This document shows, one piece after another, positions 9,201 through 20,211 of a stretch of 54,467 bases of DNA. Where the stretch lies: assembly GCA_028876385.1 (NCBI GenBank), contig JAGWSF010000197.1, forward strand, positions 1 to 54,467, read 5' to 3'. This DNA is from Acidobacteriota bacterium (GTDB taxonomy: Bacteria > Actinomycetota > Acidimicrobiia > Acidimicrobiales > Palsa-688). Position numbers and translations under genes: made by a program. The notes beneath the pieces were generated by a model. That model was not told the origin of the DNA. It made no database searches and saw only the letters and a program-made list of their open reading frames with translations. Numbering within the stretch: position 1 is the stretch's first letter; every line of letters begins with the position of its first letter.

Positions 9201-10483
9201 TCGCTCACCGTCGACCAGGTGCCGTCGCTGTGGCGGACCGCCGCCGATGTCCCGCTCTGGTAGGTGCGCAGGTCGGTGTGGGTTCCCACCACGACCGCCT
9301 GGCCGGTCGAGTCGAGGGCCACGTCCATGGGTACGTATTGGTCGGTGTAGGTCCCGCGGGGCACGAAGGGGCCGGTCGGGACGGCGGTCCAGCTCTGGCC
9401 GGTTCCGGCGGGATGGAAGTAGTCGTAGCCCGCCTCCACGGCTATGGCATCGCCCGCCGTGTCGACCGAAACCGTCCCGAAGTAGTTCGCCGCGGCATCG
9501 AAGCTGGGCTGGCCGGCTGGCCGGTAGGCCAGGTAGGAGGCACCGGAGGGGTGGGACCAGGCCAGCGCCACCGACCCGTTGGATCCGACGGCAAGGTCCA
9601 GCGACGGCTGCTCGCCGACCGGGGCGTCCACGATCTGGCTGTTGCCGAAGTGGTTGGTGCCGAAGGCTCCGGTGTCGTGCGTCCGGTCAGCCACCGCCAC
9701 GCCCCACGCCGTGCAGTAGAAGCAGCCGCTCTGGGCGCCGGGGGAGTACACCACGACGGCGTTCCCGGCCCCGTCGAAGGCCACCTGTGGGTCGCCAGCC
9801 CGGCCGGGGGGGTTGCCCGTGGAGTCGAGGATGGCCTCCGGTGCCGACCACGCCGAGGTGGCTCCGGCGGGCCGGTAGGCGACCATGGGCGCGACCCAAG
9901 TCTGCCCGTAGTTAGGTCGGCCCCAGCCGATGATGGCGTTGCCGGAGTCGTCTATGGCCACCGAGGCGCCGTTCTCGGGGCAGTTGCCGTAGCCACACTG
10001 CGCGTAGTCCAAAGAGGGCGCGATCTCCTGCGGTGCCGTCCAGGCGCTGGTCGCGCCGGCCGGCCGGTAGGCGGCGTAGAGGCCATCGGCTTGTTCCCAG
10101 GCGATGACGGCGTCGCCGTTGCCGCCCACCGCCACCCTCGGCTCGGTGATGGCGACCGCCCCGGTGGTGAGATTCGACGTCTGCCAGGCGGCTCCTCCCT
10201 GCCCGGGCCGGTAGGAGACGGTCACCGTGCCGGGGCCATTGCTGTTGGCCATCCCGGACAGCCACCCGACCGCCGCATCCCCGGCCTTGCCCATGGCGAC
10301 GTCGATCCGGTCGTTGCCCAGAATCGGGTCATTCCCCCCAGCGGGGGTCAGAGTTGACGCTGCGGTCCAAACCGGCGCCGGATTGCCGGCGGTGGCCTTG
10401 CCCACCCCTGCCAGCAGACCGGCCGCGACGAGAGCTGTGGCCGCCAGCCCGGCCATCGAACGGTGTCGATCATTCCTGGTCAC
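6215..10483 (-). CDS. Large secreted multi-repeat protein (propeller-like, PKD, VIAAGGGN, FN3, GYW repeats)
   Basis: A 1422-residue exported protein. Residues 1-32 are a Sec signal peptide (ATALVAAGLLAGVGKATA). Residues ~35-480 repeat 'YRPAG..SAW..P' and 'VA..GNA...W' units like a beta-propeller. One or two PKD-type domains follow (VSHTFTSTGTYQVSVTATDS). Residues ~872-951 are tandem VIAAGGGN/VIAAGAGN octapeptides, residues ~1070-1160 an FN3 domain (AVTVSWQTPSDPGGAAITGY), and residues ~1175-1422 repeats of 'TPDGTGYWLTAADGGIFTFG'. The GYW repeats are common in Acidimicrobiia surface proteins. GTG start with AGGAG 7 bp upstream (10491-10495 on the plus strand). No sortase motif or C-terminal TM is visible, so it is probably released or wall-associated. 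Function unknown, perhaps adhesion. Confidence 0.88.
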   Translation of the reverse strand: MTRNDRHRSMAGLAATALVAAGLLAGVGKATAGNPAPVWTAASTLTPAGGNDPILGNDRIDVAMGKAGDAAVGWLSGMANSNGPGTVTVSYRPGQGGAAWQTSNLTTGAVAITEPRVAVGGNGDAVIAWEQADGLYAAYRPAGATSAWTAPQEIAPSLDYAQCGYGNCPENGASVAIDDSGNAIIGWGRPNYGQTWVAPMVAYRPAGATSAWSAPEAILDSTGNPPGRAGDPQVAFDGAGNAVVVYSPGAQSGCFYCTAWGVAVADRTHDTGAFGTNHFGNSQIVDAPVGEQPSLDLAVGSNGSVALAWSHPSGASYLAYRPAGQPSFDAAANYFGTVSVDTAGDAIAVEAGYDYFHPAGTGQSWTAVPTGPFVPRGTYTDQYVPMDVALDSTGQAVVVGTHTDLRTYQSGTSAAVRHSDGTWSTVSELTSTSDSASSQRVATDGQGDGIAAWVEAVNGNDVVRVAGLVGGLVLGPVLSLPAAFQGDPATFSVGVGDVWNPVLDSSVTWTFTNASNPADQTTATGPTVSHTFTSTGTYQVSVTATDSTGGTATSTSSVTVTVPDATLSADHTSGIAPLTVALDASGSSIPPGATFAYYCGDGGTATSAGPSATSATCTYERGSPAGGWGAYVVMHDPASGKDYQATVDVNVNPPTGSVDSSTAFTAAAPDATVTVAADGSLQSTTCGPLVVKDTACVTLDGSTVLLTAAPGTFAAGTQVSVFHGDATTLQSELGPNVQSQGGFAVAWTPAVNLTQPLVVTIDTATATSSATGVHAQSLSSFFSGLIGSFESGAAQVATTIGNVVAATENAISSWWQGATQSINTPNGSSTNNVLFCASVSHQNGTTVCNGPFTELTGVPTQRISALNAGDYVIAAGGGNVIAAGAGNVIAAGGGNVIAAGGGNLQITGASVIAAGGGNVIAAGAGNVIAAGAGNVIAAGAGNVIAAGGGNMTVGLTSDPGFAFAAAAQATTPTVTASTTPGAPSAGPFPYGTSVRVHLSATGSNGVAIQNVNLSTSGAETIPYTLVAGSTADLVIDQPGTTTVTYSARDADLNDAPTHTFTVDISPPAPASAPTAVSATKTASNAVTVSWQTPSDPGGAAITGYTVKVLDTSVPGSSPQSYSFTTTTTTEDITGLTSGHTYVFTVAAFNGGLGAESQESNPILAGTPTTPGGSTAGYRLIGSDGGVFALGGAGFFGSGGGRSTSTVVAAASTPDGRGYWTVNQSGTVAAFGDAHLYGDLTTVGLRAPVVGLASTPDGAGYWVATADGGVFTFGDASFLGSLGNAHLNAPIVGIATTPDGTGYWLTAADGGIFAFGHAAFLGSLGATHLNAPIVGIATTPDGTGYWLTAADGGIFTFGHASFLGSLGNAHLNAPIVGIATTPDGTGYWLTAADGGIFTFGHAAFLGSLGATHLNAPIVAVTVG
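6228..6680 (-). repeat. About 120-bp tandem repeats encoding GYW..DGG.F.FG units
   Basis: About four highly similar units. Each contains TGGCTATTCCCACGATGGGG and GGTGAGCCAGTATCCGGTTC on the plus strand and encodes a GYWLTAADGG-plus-FLGSLG module of the secreted protein. Near-identity at the DNA level implies recent expansion or gene conversion. Confidence 0.85.
7629..7866 (-). repeat. 24-bp tandem repeats encoding VIAAGGGN/VIAAGAGN
   Basis: Near-perfect 24-bp units (CCGCCGGCGGCGATGACGTT plus GCCT on the plus strand) in two blocks separated by a variant segment at about 7747-7780. The period is three codons times eight, so copy number changes keep the frame. Confidence 0.9.
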
Positions 10484-10681
10484 TTTTGGTCTCCTGTGGC
10501 TGATCGGAGTCCGTCCTCCAGCCCCTGACAGCGCGACACCAACTCGTCGACGCTCCTCAGAGGCTCCCTGGCTCCGGCTTCTACGTGTTCGACCTCACCC
10601 ACCAACTCGCCTGATGACAGCCGATCGGCGTCCACGCGCAGTACGAAGGAGATGAGCATCGGCCGGACGGTATGAGCCGAC

Positions 10682-10694
10682 CGTCACCGTGACG
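10682..10694. promoter_or_regulatory. Palindrome upstream of the secreted protein gene
   Basis: CGTCAC-C-GTGACG, followed by TGACGTCA and a further GCGTCACGCGACG. It lies in the 269-bp gap between the secreted protein gene (start 10483) and the upstream regulator gene (stop 10753). A regulator site is plausible because a SARP/LuxR regulator is encoded next door, but the pairing is inference. No clear -10/-35 pair was assigned in this gap. Confidence 0.35.
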
Positions 10695-10752
10695 TCAGAC
10701 ACGCGCTACATAAGCGTCACGCGACGGACTATTTCCTTCTGGCCCTCAGTGA

Positions 10753-14094
<3,342 letters not shown>

Positions 14095-14207
14095 GAGCTC
14101 GCAGTCGCCGCCGGCATGTGGTCGAGGCTGTGGCCGGAGGAAGCCGTCGGCCTCTTCCCGCTCTGGTCCCTGGGCTATCTTGCGGCTCCCCTCACACTGG
14201 ACCGCGA

Positions 14208-14236
14208 AGTATAACCAGGCCCGGGTAGACCGGTAA
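14208..14236 (-). promoter_or_regulatory. Possible promoter of the AAA-TPR-LuxR-SARP gene
   Basis: On the minus strand: TTACCG (14236-14231), a 17-bp spacer, TATACT (14213-14208). The -10 is good and the -35 is weak. Transcription would begin near 14201, leaving a leader of about 107 nt to ATG 14094. The rest of the 14095-14491 gap holds a GGCGCC repeat (about 14430-14455) and nothing else I recognise. Confidence 0.4.
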
Positions 14237-14491
14237 CTTACGGCCAGTACCCGTAGGCGGCCCTCCGCCGGGGATTCCGGCTGGCAGGTCGAGGGCGACG
14301 CGGTCAGGGACGGGCGGTCGAAGCGAACCGGGGTCCGACTGATGGCCCGGACCGAACAGCCGTCCGGACCGTCGGAGAGTCGGGGCACAACCGTACCCGG
14401 GCCCGACGCCCGAACGCCTATGGAGACACCGGCGCCGGCGCCGGCGCCGGAGATGGCGCTGGCGCCGGCGTCCGTTTTCGAGGCGCCGAGA

Positions 14492-15259
14492 TCAGGAGGT
14501 GAGCAGGGCCAACCGGGGGCCCGAGGGAGCCCTCAGCTGGTCCCGTCCCGGCCCCGGTCCCGGCCACGTCGGGGCCAGGACCAGGTGGGTGGCGAGCAGG
14601 GTCACCGACCCGGCGTGGTTCGTCGGGCCCCGGCCTGCGGGACGGGGCCCCTGGCCCGCCGCGGCCCGGGCGGCGTCGGGGTCCGAGGCTTGGGGGTCCA
14701 GGGGGGTGCTGGGGTCCGGGGCTTGGGGGTCCGGGGCTGGCTCGATGCGCACCCACCACCGCGGGCCGTAGCGGCCGGCGCCGCTCATCCTCCAGTTGCG
14801 GCGTCCCCCGAGGGCATCGACCGCCGGACGGCTGAGGCCGCCCAGGCAGATCCGCCATCCCGCCAGCCGCAGATCGACCACCCCGGCGGCCACTGCCGAG
14901 GCGTACCCCCCGGCGGACACGCCGGAGGCGTCTCCACTAGCGGCCACTGCCGAGGCGTAGCCGCTGGGGGCCACGCCGGTGGGCGACGGCGAGGGCGAGG
15001 CGACCGAGGCGACCGAGGTGAACGCGGCGACCGAGGCGACCGAGGCGACCGAGGCGGACGCAGCGACCGAGGTGAACGCGGTGACCGGGGTGGCCGAAGC
15101 TGCCAGGTCCCGCAGCGTCTCGGCCATGAAGCGCTCGTGGTCGGCGACCACGGCCCTTTGGCGTCGGCGCCAGCGGAGGCGCTCGAGGCGGGAGAGGGCG
15201 TCGAGGGGATCGGTCCCCCCGAGGGGGTCGAAGCGGGGGGTGTGAACGCAGGCGGTCAT
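14492..15259 (-). CDS. Low-complexity hypothetical protein
   Basis: A 255-residue ORF with ATG 15259 preceded by GAGGAG at a 7-bp distance (plus-strand 15267-15272), overlapping the stop of the MMPL gene, so it appears translationally coupled. Residues ~1-50 are charged and helical (LERLRWRRRQRAVVADHERF). Residues ~55-110 are Ala/Ser/Val repeats (SVASVASVA, encoded by GACCGAGGC repeats), a middle part contains WRICLGGLSRPAVDALGG and RYGPRWWVRIEPAPD, and the tail is Pro/Gly/Arg-rich. I recognise no family. Position suggests an accessory of the transporter, but its low complexity makes a spurious ORF possible. Confidence 0.45.
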   Translation of the reverse strand: MTACVHTPRFDPLGGTDPLDALSRLERLRWRRRQRAVVADHERFMAETLRDLAASATPVTAFTSVAASASVASVASVAAFTSVASVASPSPSPTGVAPSGYASAVAASGDASGVSAGGYASAVAAGVVDLRLAGWRICLGGLSRPAVDALGGRRNWRMSGAGRYGPRWWVRIEPAPDPQAPDPSTPLDPQASDPDAARAAAGQGPRPAGRGPTNHAGSVTLLATHLVLAPTWPGPGPGRDQLRAPSGPRLALLTS

Positions 15260-15270
15260 GGTCAGGCTCC

Positions 15271-16254
15271 TCAGCTGTGTACGAGCGGGCGGTTACCCAC
15301 CGCCGGCTCCGGATCGTCCTCTCTCCACCCGATGCGGTCGTGCAGACGGCGCAGCGGTGGCGGCGACCACCAGTTGGCGTCACCGGCGAGACGCATGAAG
15401 GCGGGGACGAGCACGCCGCGCACCAGGGTGGCGTCGATGCCGATGGCCAGTGCCGTGCCGAGCCCGAACAGTTTGATGAAGCTGACGCTCGACAGCCCGA
15501 AGGCCACGAACGTGATCATCAAAAGGCCGGCGGCGGTGGTGACCATCCGGCCGGAGCGGGCGATGCCCCCGGTGACGGCCTCGTCGTTGGTGAGCCCCCC
15601 GTCGTGGAGCTCCTTGATCCGGGACAGGATGAACACCTCGTAGTCCATCGACAGCCCGAAGGCGATGCAGAACAGCAGCAGCGGCATGGTCGTACTCGTC
15701 GGGCCCGGGGTGAAACCGAGGACACCGGCGAGGTGGCCGTCCTGGAACACCCACACCAGGGCCGCCGCCCCGCCGGCGACGACGGTGACCGGCCCCGGCG
15801 CCCGGGTTCCGACGCTCAAGGCGTCGACGAGGGCGGTCGTGCGGTTCTTGACCGTCGAGTCGGTGCCGGCGACGCGGGCGGCGACCACGGCCTGGGTGCC
15901 GTCCCGGGAGCGCAGGCCGCCGGCGTGGGTCGGCCAGTAGGAGCTGACTGCCTCGACCCCCGGCGACGCCGCCAGCCGCTGGGTCAGGCGCTCGCCGGCG
16001 GCGGCCACGGCCGCCCCGTCGACGGTCCCGGTGCGGGCCGTCACCACGAACAGCAGGTTGGCCGGGCCACCGAAGTCGGCCCGGATGCGGTCACTCGCCA
16101 CCTGTGAAGGGGCGGTCGGGCTGACGAACCCGCCGGACTTCAGCTGGCCCGAAGCGTGGACGCCCAGAGCGGCGGCGACGGCGAGCAGGACGATGGCGGC
16201 GGCGAGCACAGCTCGGCGGCGGACGGTTACGAGGTGGCTGACGGCGTTGAACAT
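15271..16254 (-). pseudogene. MMPL family transporter with large internal in-frame deletion
   Basis: 327 residues where actinobacterial MMPL proteins have about 700. Residues 1-165 look like the start of an MMPL: TM1 (AVLAAAIVLLAVAAALGVHA) and the extracytoplasmic porter domain up to VTVVAGGAAA. The next residues (LVWVFQDGHLAGVLGF, FGLSMDYEVFILSRIKE, VSFIKLFGLGTALAIGIDAT, AFMRLAGDANWW) belong to the end of the second half. The six-helix N-terminal bundle and second porter domain are missing, with the join near 15757-15768. ATG 16254 has GGAGAG upstream, so it may still be translated. Divergent from a TetR gene. An RND-type drug/lipid exporter lacking this much is unlikely to work alone. Confidence 0.8.
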
Positions 16255-16303
16255 CGTGGCTCTCCGGGGCTCGGGGTGTCGCCGACGACTCTGCTGCACT
16301 CAA

Positions 16304-16331
16304 TGCTCTCTTTCAAGAGCAGTTGTAACAA
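16304..16331. promoter_or_regulatory. Candidate operators between the MMPL and TetR genes
   Basis: Inverted repeat TGCTCT-N6-AGAGCA (16304-16321) followed directly by TTGT-A-ACAA (16323-16331) in the 146-bp AT-richer divergent intergenic region. These are plausible binding sites of the adjacent TetR protein. Which one is used is inference. Confidence 0.5.
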
Positions 16332-16400
16332 ATGTTGGTAGTAGTCGCGCAAGTGAGCATGGAATGCAGTTAGTGGTGACCGTCGGTTACACTCGGCGAT

Positions 16401-17126
16401 ATGTCCCAGCTCATGACCCGGCGCGAGCGTGTCCGGGCGGGCACCGTCGCCGAGATCAAGGAGCTGGCCTGGCAGCAGCTGGCCACCACCGGACCCCTGG
16501 CCTTGTCGCTGCGGGCCATCGCCCGCGAGATGCAGGTGACGTCGTCGGCCCTGTACCGCTATTTCCCGAGCCGGGAGGCGCTACTCGCGGCCCTGGTGTG
16601 CGACGGATTCGCGTCTCTGGCCGACGCTCTCGAAGAGGCCGACGAGCAGGCCCGGGCCCACCCCGGCCCGCCCGGTGATCGCTGGCTGCGCGTCGCCGGG
16701 GCTCATCGGCGCTGGGCTCTCGCTCATCCCACGGCCTATTCGCTGGTGTTCGGGTCGGGGTGCGACGGCTACGAGATCGAGTTACCCGCCATCAAGGAGC
16801 AGATGTTCCGGGGAGCGGGGGTCCTGTTTCGGGTGATGATCGAGAGCATCGAGTCCGGCGAGTGCGACCCGTCCGGGCTCCACGAGCGCCTGACCGAGCC
16901 GATGCGGGCCCAGCTCGCCGAGTGGAGGAAGGACCTCGGCGTGGCCGACGTCGATCTCGACGAGGCCGGACTGTCAGCGGGCCTGTTCGCTTGGACGGCG
17001 TTGCACGGGGCGGTGGCCCTCGAGTTGTTCGAGCACCTGCCGCCGCAATTCCTGCCGGCCGACGCCTACTTCGACCAGACCATGCGCTACGTCCTCGAAA
17101 TCCTCGGCTGCCGCAGCGCGTCGTAG
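16401..17126 (+). CDS. TetR/AcrR family regulator (WHG-type C-terminal domain)
   Basis: 241 residues. TetR HTH at residues ~12-60: EIKELAWQQLATTGPLALSL, then VTSSALYRYFPSREALLAAL. The C-terminal ligand domain has HRRWALAHPTAYSLVFGS and a later AWTALHGAVALELFEHLP, typical of the TetR subgroup with a WHG domain. ATG 16401 follows an AT-richer region with two inverted repeats. Divergent from the MMPL gene, the usual arrangement of a repressor and its exporter; with the exporter deleted, the regulator may now only control itself or the small downstream ORF. Confidence 0.92.
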   Translation: MSQLMTRRERVRAGTVAEIKELAWQQLATTGPLALSLRAIAREMQVTSSALYRYFPSREALLAALVCDGFASLADALEEADEQARAHPGPPGDRWLRVAGAHRRWALAHPTAYSLVFGSGCDGYEIELPAIKEQMFRGAGVLFRVMIESIESGECDPSGLHERLTEPMRAQLAEWRKDLGVADVDLDEAGLSAGLFAWTALHGAVALELFEHLPPQFLPADAYFDQTMRYVLEILGCRSAS

Positions 17127-17184
17127 CGGCTCGGCGTCGAAGCGGCGGATCGGAGGCGACCGCCGTTGCGGCCGGCGCTCGGAC

Positions 17185-17472
17185 CTACGAGGAGTGGCGG
17201 CGGCCCCCGACGTAGCGGGCCGGATGGGCCAGCCAGTAGAAGTTGATGGTGTAGCCCCACCCGAAGGATTTGGGCGGAAAAAGCCGTGGTTCATCGGGGT
17301 TCCAGGCCCGGGAGCGGACCCGACCGACGGTCGGCTTCCGCCAGTCGTAGGGCATCCCCGCTAGCTCACCTCGGTGGCGCTCCGGTTGGCCCGGCTCCGG
17401 TTGGCCCGGCTCCGGTTGGGCAGGCTCCGGTTGGGCCGGCTCCGGACCGGCCCCACCGGGCTCGGAGGTCAT
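17185..17472 (-). CDS. DUF5808-like small protein with PEPAQ repeats
   Basis: 95 residues. The conserved C-terminal part has WNPDEPRLFPPKSFGWGYTI followed by NFYWLAHPARY, matching the DUF5808 pattern 'DDPR.FVPKRFG.GWTLNF' found in actinobacterial small and membrane proteins. The N-terminus is four pentapeptides (PEPAQ, PEPAQ, PEPGQ, PEPGQ) encoded by 15-bp repeats (about 17378-17440). ATG 17472. Convergent with the TetR gene; the end-to-end gap is only 58 bp. Function unknown. Confidence 0.7.
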   Translation of the reverse strand: MTSEPGGAGPEPAQPEPAQPEPGQPEPGQPERHRGELAGMPYDWRKPTVGRVRSRAWNPDEPRLFPPKSFGWGYTINFYWLAHPARYVGGRRHSS

Positions 17473-17605
17473 GACCTACGACCCGGCCAAGCAGGAGTCG
17501 GGAACGTGGCGACGGTGACGGTGATGCTGACGGTGATGGTCACGAGCTGTCTCCTAGTGGGCCGCAGCCGGCCAGGCCCATGGTAAGGCCGCTGTCATGA
17601 CCGCG

Positions 17606-18187
17606 CTAGGAGTCATTTGTCCTTTGCCGGGGTAGCTCGGCCCGCAGCATCGAGCCCAGCCATCCGTCCACGCGGGCGCCGCGCTGCAGCAGGACTCCCC
17701 GGGCCGTTCCCTCCATGGTGAACCCGCACTTCTCGGCGACCCGCCGGGAGGCCTCGTTGCCGACGTGGGCCCTCCAGTGCACCCCCTCCAGCTGCAGGTC
17801 GGCGAAGGCCCACTCCAGGACCGTCCGAAGGGCTCTGGTCATGACGCCGCGGCCCCGGGCCCAGGGCGCGGTGGCGTAGCCCACCTCGGCCCAGGAGCCG
17901 CCTTCGAGGCGGAGGTCGATGTTCCCGGCGAAGCGCTCGTCGAGCTGCAAAGCGAACGCCGCCGTGGCACCGGTGGCGCCGCTCGACCAGCCCTCCCGGA
18001 CCTGGACCAGGAACTCCTCGGCGTGGCCGGGCCCGTAGGGGACCGGGACGGTCGTCCACCGCTGCATCTCGGCGTCCTGGCCCATCTCTACCAGGCCGGC
18101 CAGGTCGCCTTCCACGTGCCGGCGCAGGATCAGCCCAGACCCGCAGTCGAGGACCGGCGGCTCCCCCAGAATGCGGTCAGCTTCCAC
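17606..18187 (-). CDS. GNAT N-acetyltransferase (RimJ/RimL type)
   Basis: 193 residues. Begins LILRRHVEGDLAGLVEMGQD, a typical RimJ/RimL start (L-x-L-R-x-x...D). Motif A for acetyl-CoA binding reads VGYATAPWARGRGVMTRALR, and the C-terminal part has VGNEASRRVAEKCGFTMEG, the classic N-x-x-S-x-x-V-x-E-K-x-G-F. It would acetylate an amino group on a protein N-terminus or small molecule. GTG 18187; no clear Shine-Dalgarno, so the start could be slightly different. Confidence 0.9.
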   Translation of the reverse strand: MEADRILGEPPVLDCGSGLILRRHVEGDLAGLVEMGQDAEMQRWTTVPVPYGPGHAEEFLVQVREGWSSGATGATAAFALQLDERFAGNIDLRLEGGSWAEVGYATAPWARGRGVMTRALRTVLEWAFADLQLEGVHWRAHVGNEASRRVAEKCGFTMEGTARGVLLQRGARVDGWLGSMLRAELPRQRTNDS

Positions 18188-18310
18188 CCTGAGATGATCG
18201 TCGCCGGGGGTGGCATCCCGCCACCGGATTAACGACAGACCGGCGCCCGAGCCTCGGGGCCGTCGCCTTCGTGGTCCAAGCGCCAGGACGTGGTCGCCAG
18301 CCCCCAGGGA

Positions 18311-18799
18311 TCAGTCGGCGTCGGCCTGGTAGGCGGGCCAGGGCGTCACGGTCGTCTGGCCGAACTCCTCGGGGGCCACGTCAGCTGTCGTCTCGGCCAG
18401 CTGCCAGCGGTGACCGGCCGGATCCTCCACGGTGCAGTCCCTCTCACCGTAGGGCCGGTCGACCGGCTCCTCGATGACCACGGCGGCGTGGTCGCGGGCC
18501 CGGGTGAAGGCGGCGTCGACATCGTCCACCCGCACCCGAATGACGTGGGTGGCCACGCCGGGCGGGGGCGGCGTCCGATCGTTACCCGCGTCGGCGACGA
18601 TCACCGCGCCGTCGTCGCCCACGGCCAGCTGGGCCCGGTGGTCAACCCCGATGCGGGTCCGTTCGACGAAGGCGAAGGCGCCGGTCAGGAACTCCACCGC
18701 CGCGCCCACGTCGGGATAGACGAGCACCGGTACGACCGTCGGAGGCGGCACCGACCGGTTGACCTTCACGGCAGCGGCGCCGATTCGCTCGGGGGCCAC
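18311..18799 (-). CDS. VOC family protein (PhnB/glyoxalase-like)
   Basis: 162 residues from the first start, or 152 from GTG 18769 (VKVNRS), where homology appears to begin. The VOC fold shows in VVPVLVYPDVGAAVEFLTGA, HRAQLAVGDDGAVIVADAG, then IRVRVDDVDAAFTRARDHAA and CTVEDPAGHRWQLAET. The arrangement (P-V-L-x-Y-x-D, D-P-x-G-H-x-W) fits PhnB-like small-molecule-binding VOC proteins rather than true glyoxalase I. Stands alone, same strand as the GNAT gene downstream. Confidence 0.85.
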   Translation of the reverse strand: MAPERIGAAAVKVNRSVPPPTVVPVLVYPDVGAAVEFLTGAFAFVERTRIGVDHRAQLAVGDDGAVIVADAGNDRTPPPPGVATHVIRVRVDDVDAAFTRARDHAAVVIEEPVDRPYGERDCTVEDPAGHRWQLAETTADVAPEEFGQTTVTPWPAYQADAD

Positions 18800-18900
18800 G
18801 GCCGGCGCGGCCCGATGGTCGCCCGACCGCGGCGCACCGCCAACCGGACCTGCACCGCGGGCTGGCGACTCGAACCGACCACGCCGTAAGTCTTACATCT

Positions 18901-19521
18901 CTAGCGGACATCCAGTCGACGCTCGGTGTGAGCGGAGGCGGCTTGGTCTCCGGGATCGCGGCGGGACCGTAGGTGTTCGATGACAGCTTCACGGTGGTCC
19001 CGATCGACGTTGCCGCCATACTTGAACTTTCCGGCTACTTCCTCGACGGACAAAACGACGGCCCGGATGGCTTTGAGCTTGGCCGCATGGGCCAGCAGTG
19101 GATCAGCAATAGATACTGTTGGTTGAAATGTCGCTAGTTGGCGGCGCAGGACGTCGGCGATGGCGGCCGGGTCGTGTATCACTTCGGCCGTTCCCCGGAT
19201 CTGCACCGCGGCGTAATACGTGGTCGGGATGCCGAGGGCAGGGTCCTCTTGGCCGATGGCCTTCCAGTCCGAGGGTATGAACGCCCAGTCCCCGGCCACC
19301 GACAGCACCGCCCGGGGATTGGCTTCAAGCGCATCGAGGACGGGGTTGGGGCGGGCGAAGTGCACCAGGACCTGGTCTCCCTCCAGGACGTACTGGGTGG
19401 GGGCGACAGCCGGATACTCAAGGCTGGCTCCGGGCGCGATGAAGTGGCCGAACGCCTGCTGCTCCACAAACGGGCGCCATTCCTGCTCGCCGAAGGTGCG
19501 GTCCAGGGCAGCGATGTGCAT
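18901..19521 (-). CDS. FMN-binding split-barrel protein, PaiB-like
   Basis: 206 residues. Features of the PaiB/FMN-binding family are FGHFIAPGASLEYPAVAPTQ (substrate loop), LVHFARPNP (L-x-x-H-x-A-x-x-N), WAFIPSDWK (the family's Y/F-I-S/P-P-x-W) and, near the C-terminus, a GKFKYGGNVDRDHREAVIEH stretch aligned with the 'K-x-S-Q-N-R...D' end. It probably binds FMN or a related flavin and may act as an oxidoreductase or redox regulator. ATG 19521. Confidence 0.85.
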   Translation of the reverse strand: MHIAALDRTFGEQEWRPFVEQQAFGHFIAPGASLEYPAVAPTQYVLEGDQVLVHFARPNPVLDALEANPRAVLSVAGDWAFIPSDWKAIGQEDPALGIPTTYYAAVQIRGTAEVIHDPAAIADVLRRQLATFQPTVSIADPLLAHAAKLKAIRAVVLSVEEVAGKFKYGGNVDRDHREAVIEHLRSRRDPGDQAASAHTERRLDVR

Positions 19522-19612
19522 GAACCAGACGCTAGGCCACTCTCGCAGACCGGATGGGACTCAAAGATCGGACCGGGCCGCCCGCCACCGTCTGACCCTT
19601 ACGCCGGGACCG

Positions 19613-19642
19613 CTTACCGCCAACTGTCTTACCGCCAACTGT
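19613..19642. repeat. 15-bp tandem duplication before the DinB gene
   Basis: Two exact adjacent copies of CTTACCGCCAACTGT, 35 bp before the DinB-family start. Possibly a regulator site; nothing else supports a role. Confidence 0.6.
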
Positions 19643-19676
19643 TGCCGGCCGGCGTCGGGGCTGCCAGGCTCCGGTC

Positions 19677-20198
19677 ATGACTCCGTCCCCCATGGCCCCC
19701 GCCGAAGGGGTCATCGGCCAGCCGATCCGGGCCCAACTCGAAGCGTTCCTCGACATCCACCGCCTCGAACTCAACCATTGTCTGGACGGCCTCACCGAGG
19801 AGCAGGCCCGCCGGTCGCTGGTCCCCTCCCGCACCACCCTCATGGGCCTGGTGAAGCACGCCACGTTCGTGGAGAGGGTCTGGTTCGACGAAGCGGTGAC
19901 GTGCCGGCCCCGAGCCGAGCTCGGCCTACCCCCCACCCCCGACGAGTCGTTTGCGCTGAGCGACGACGACACTATCGCCAACGTCGTCCAGGCCCACCTC
20001 GAGGCGTGCGAAGCGTCCCGCCGGGCGACCTCCGAGCTGGACCTGGAAGATCTTCTCCGGGGGAACCGGCGCGGACCGCTGCCGCTGCGCTGGGTGTACA
20101 TCCACGTGCTCCGCGAGCTGGCCCAGCACTGCGGCCACGCCGACATCCTGCGCGAACTGCTGCTGGCCGAACCAGGAGCACCGGCCTCCGGTCACTAG
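19677..20198 (+). CDS. DinB/DUF664 family protein (mycothiol-dependent enzyme fold)
   Basis: 173 residues in the four-helix DinB-like fold. The metal site is visible as His in LMGLVKHATFVERVWF and the His pair in ELAQHCGHADILRELL, a 3-His Zn/Ni site as in DUF664/DinB proteins. In actinobacteria such proteins are often thiol transferases using mycothiol, bacillithiol or ergothioneine-type thiols. ATG 19677 (M6 is an alternative). An end-to-start gap of 155 bp separates it from the divergent PaiB-like gene. Confidence 0.85.
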   Translation: MTPSPMAPAEGVIGQPIRAQLEAFLDIHRLELNHCLDGLTEEQARRSLVPSRTTLMGLVKHATFVERVWFDEAVTCRPRAELGLPPTPDESFALSDDDTIANVVQAHLEACEASRRATSELDLEDLLRGNRRGPLPLRWVYIHVLRELAQHCGHADILRELLLAEPGAPASGH

Positions 20199-20211
20199 GA
20201 TTCCTGCCGCG

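Noticed and set aside
7067..10357. 1096-residue open frame on the plus strand
   Set aside because: Antisense to the secreted protein gene; Gly/Arg/Asp-rich composition typical of a GC-rich shadow frame, no domains, while the minus-strand frame has signal peptide, FN3, PKD and repeats.
14342..15643. 433-residue open frame on the plus strand
   Set aside because: Opposes the MMPL and low-complexity genes, Gly/Arg-rich, no ribosome site or domain.
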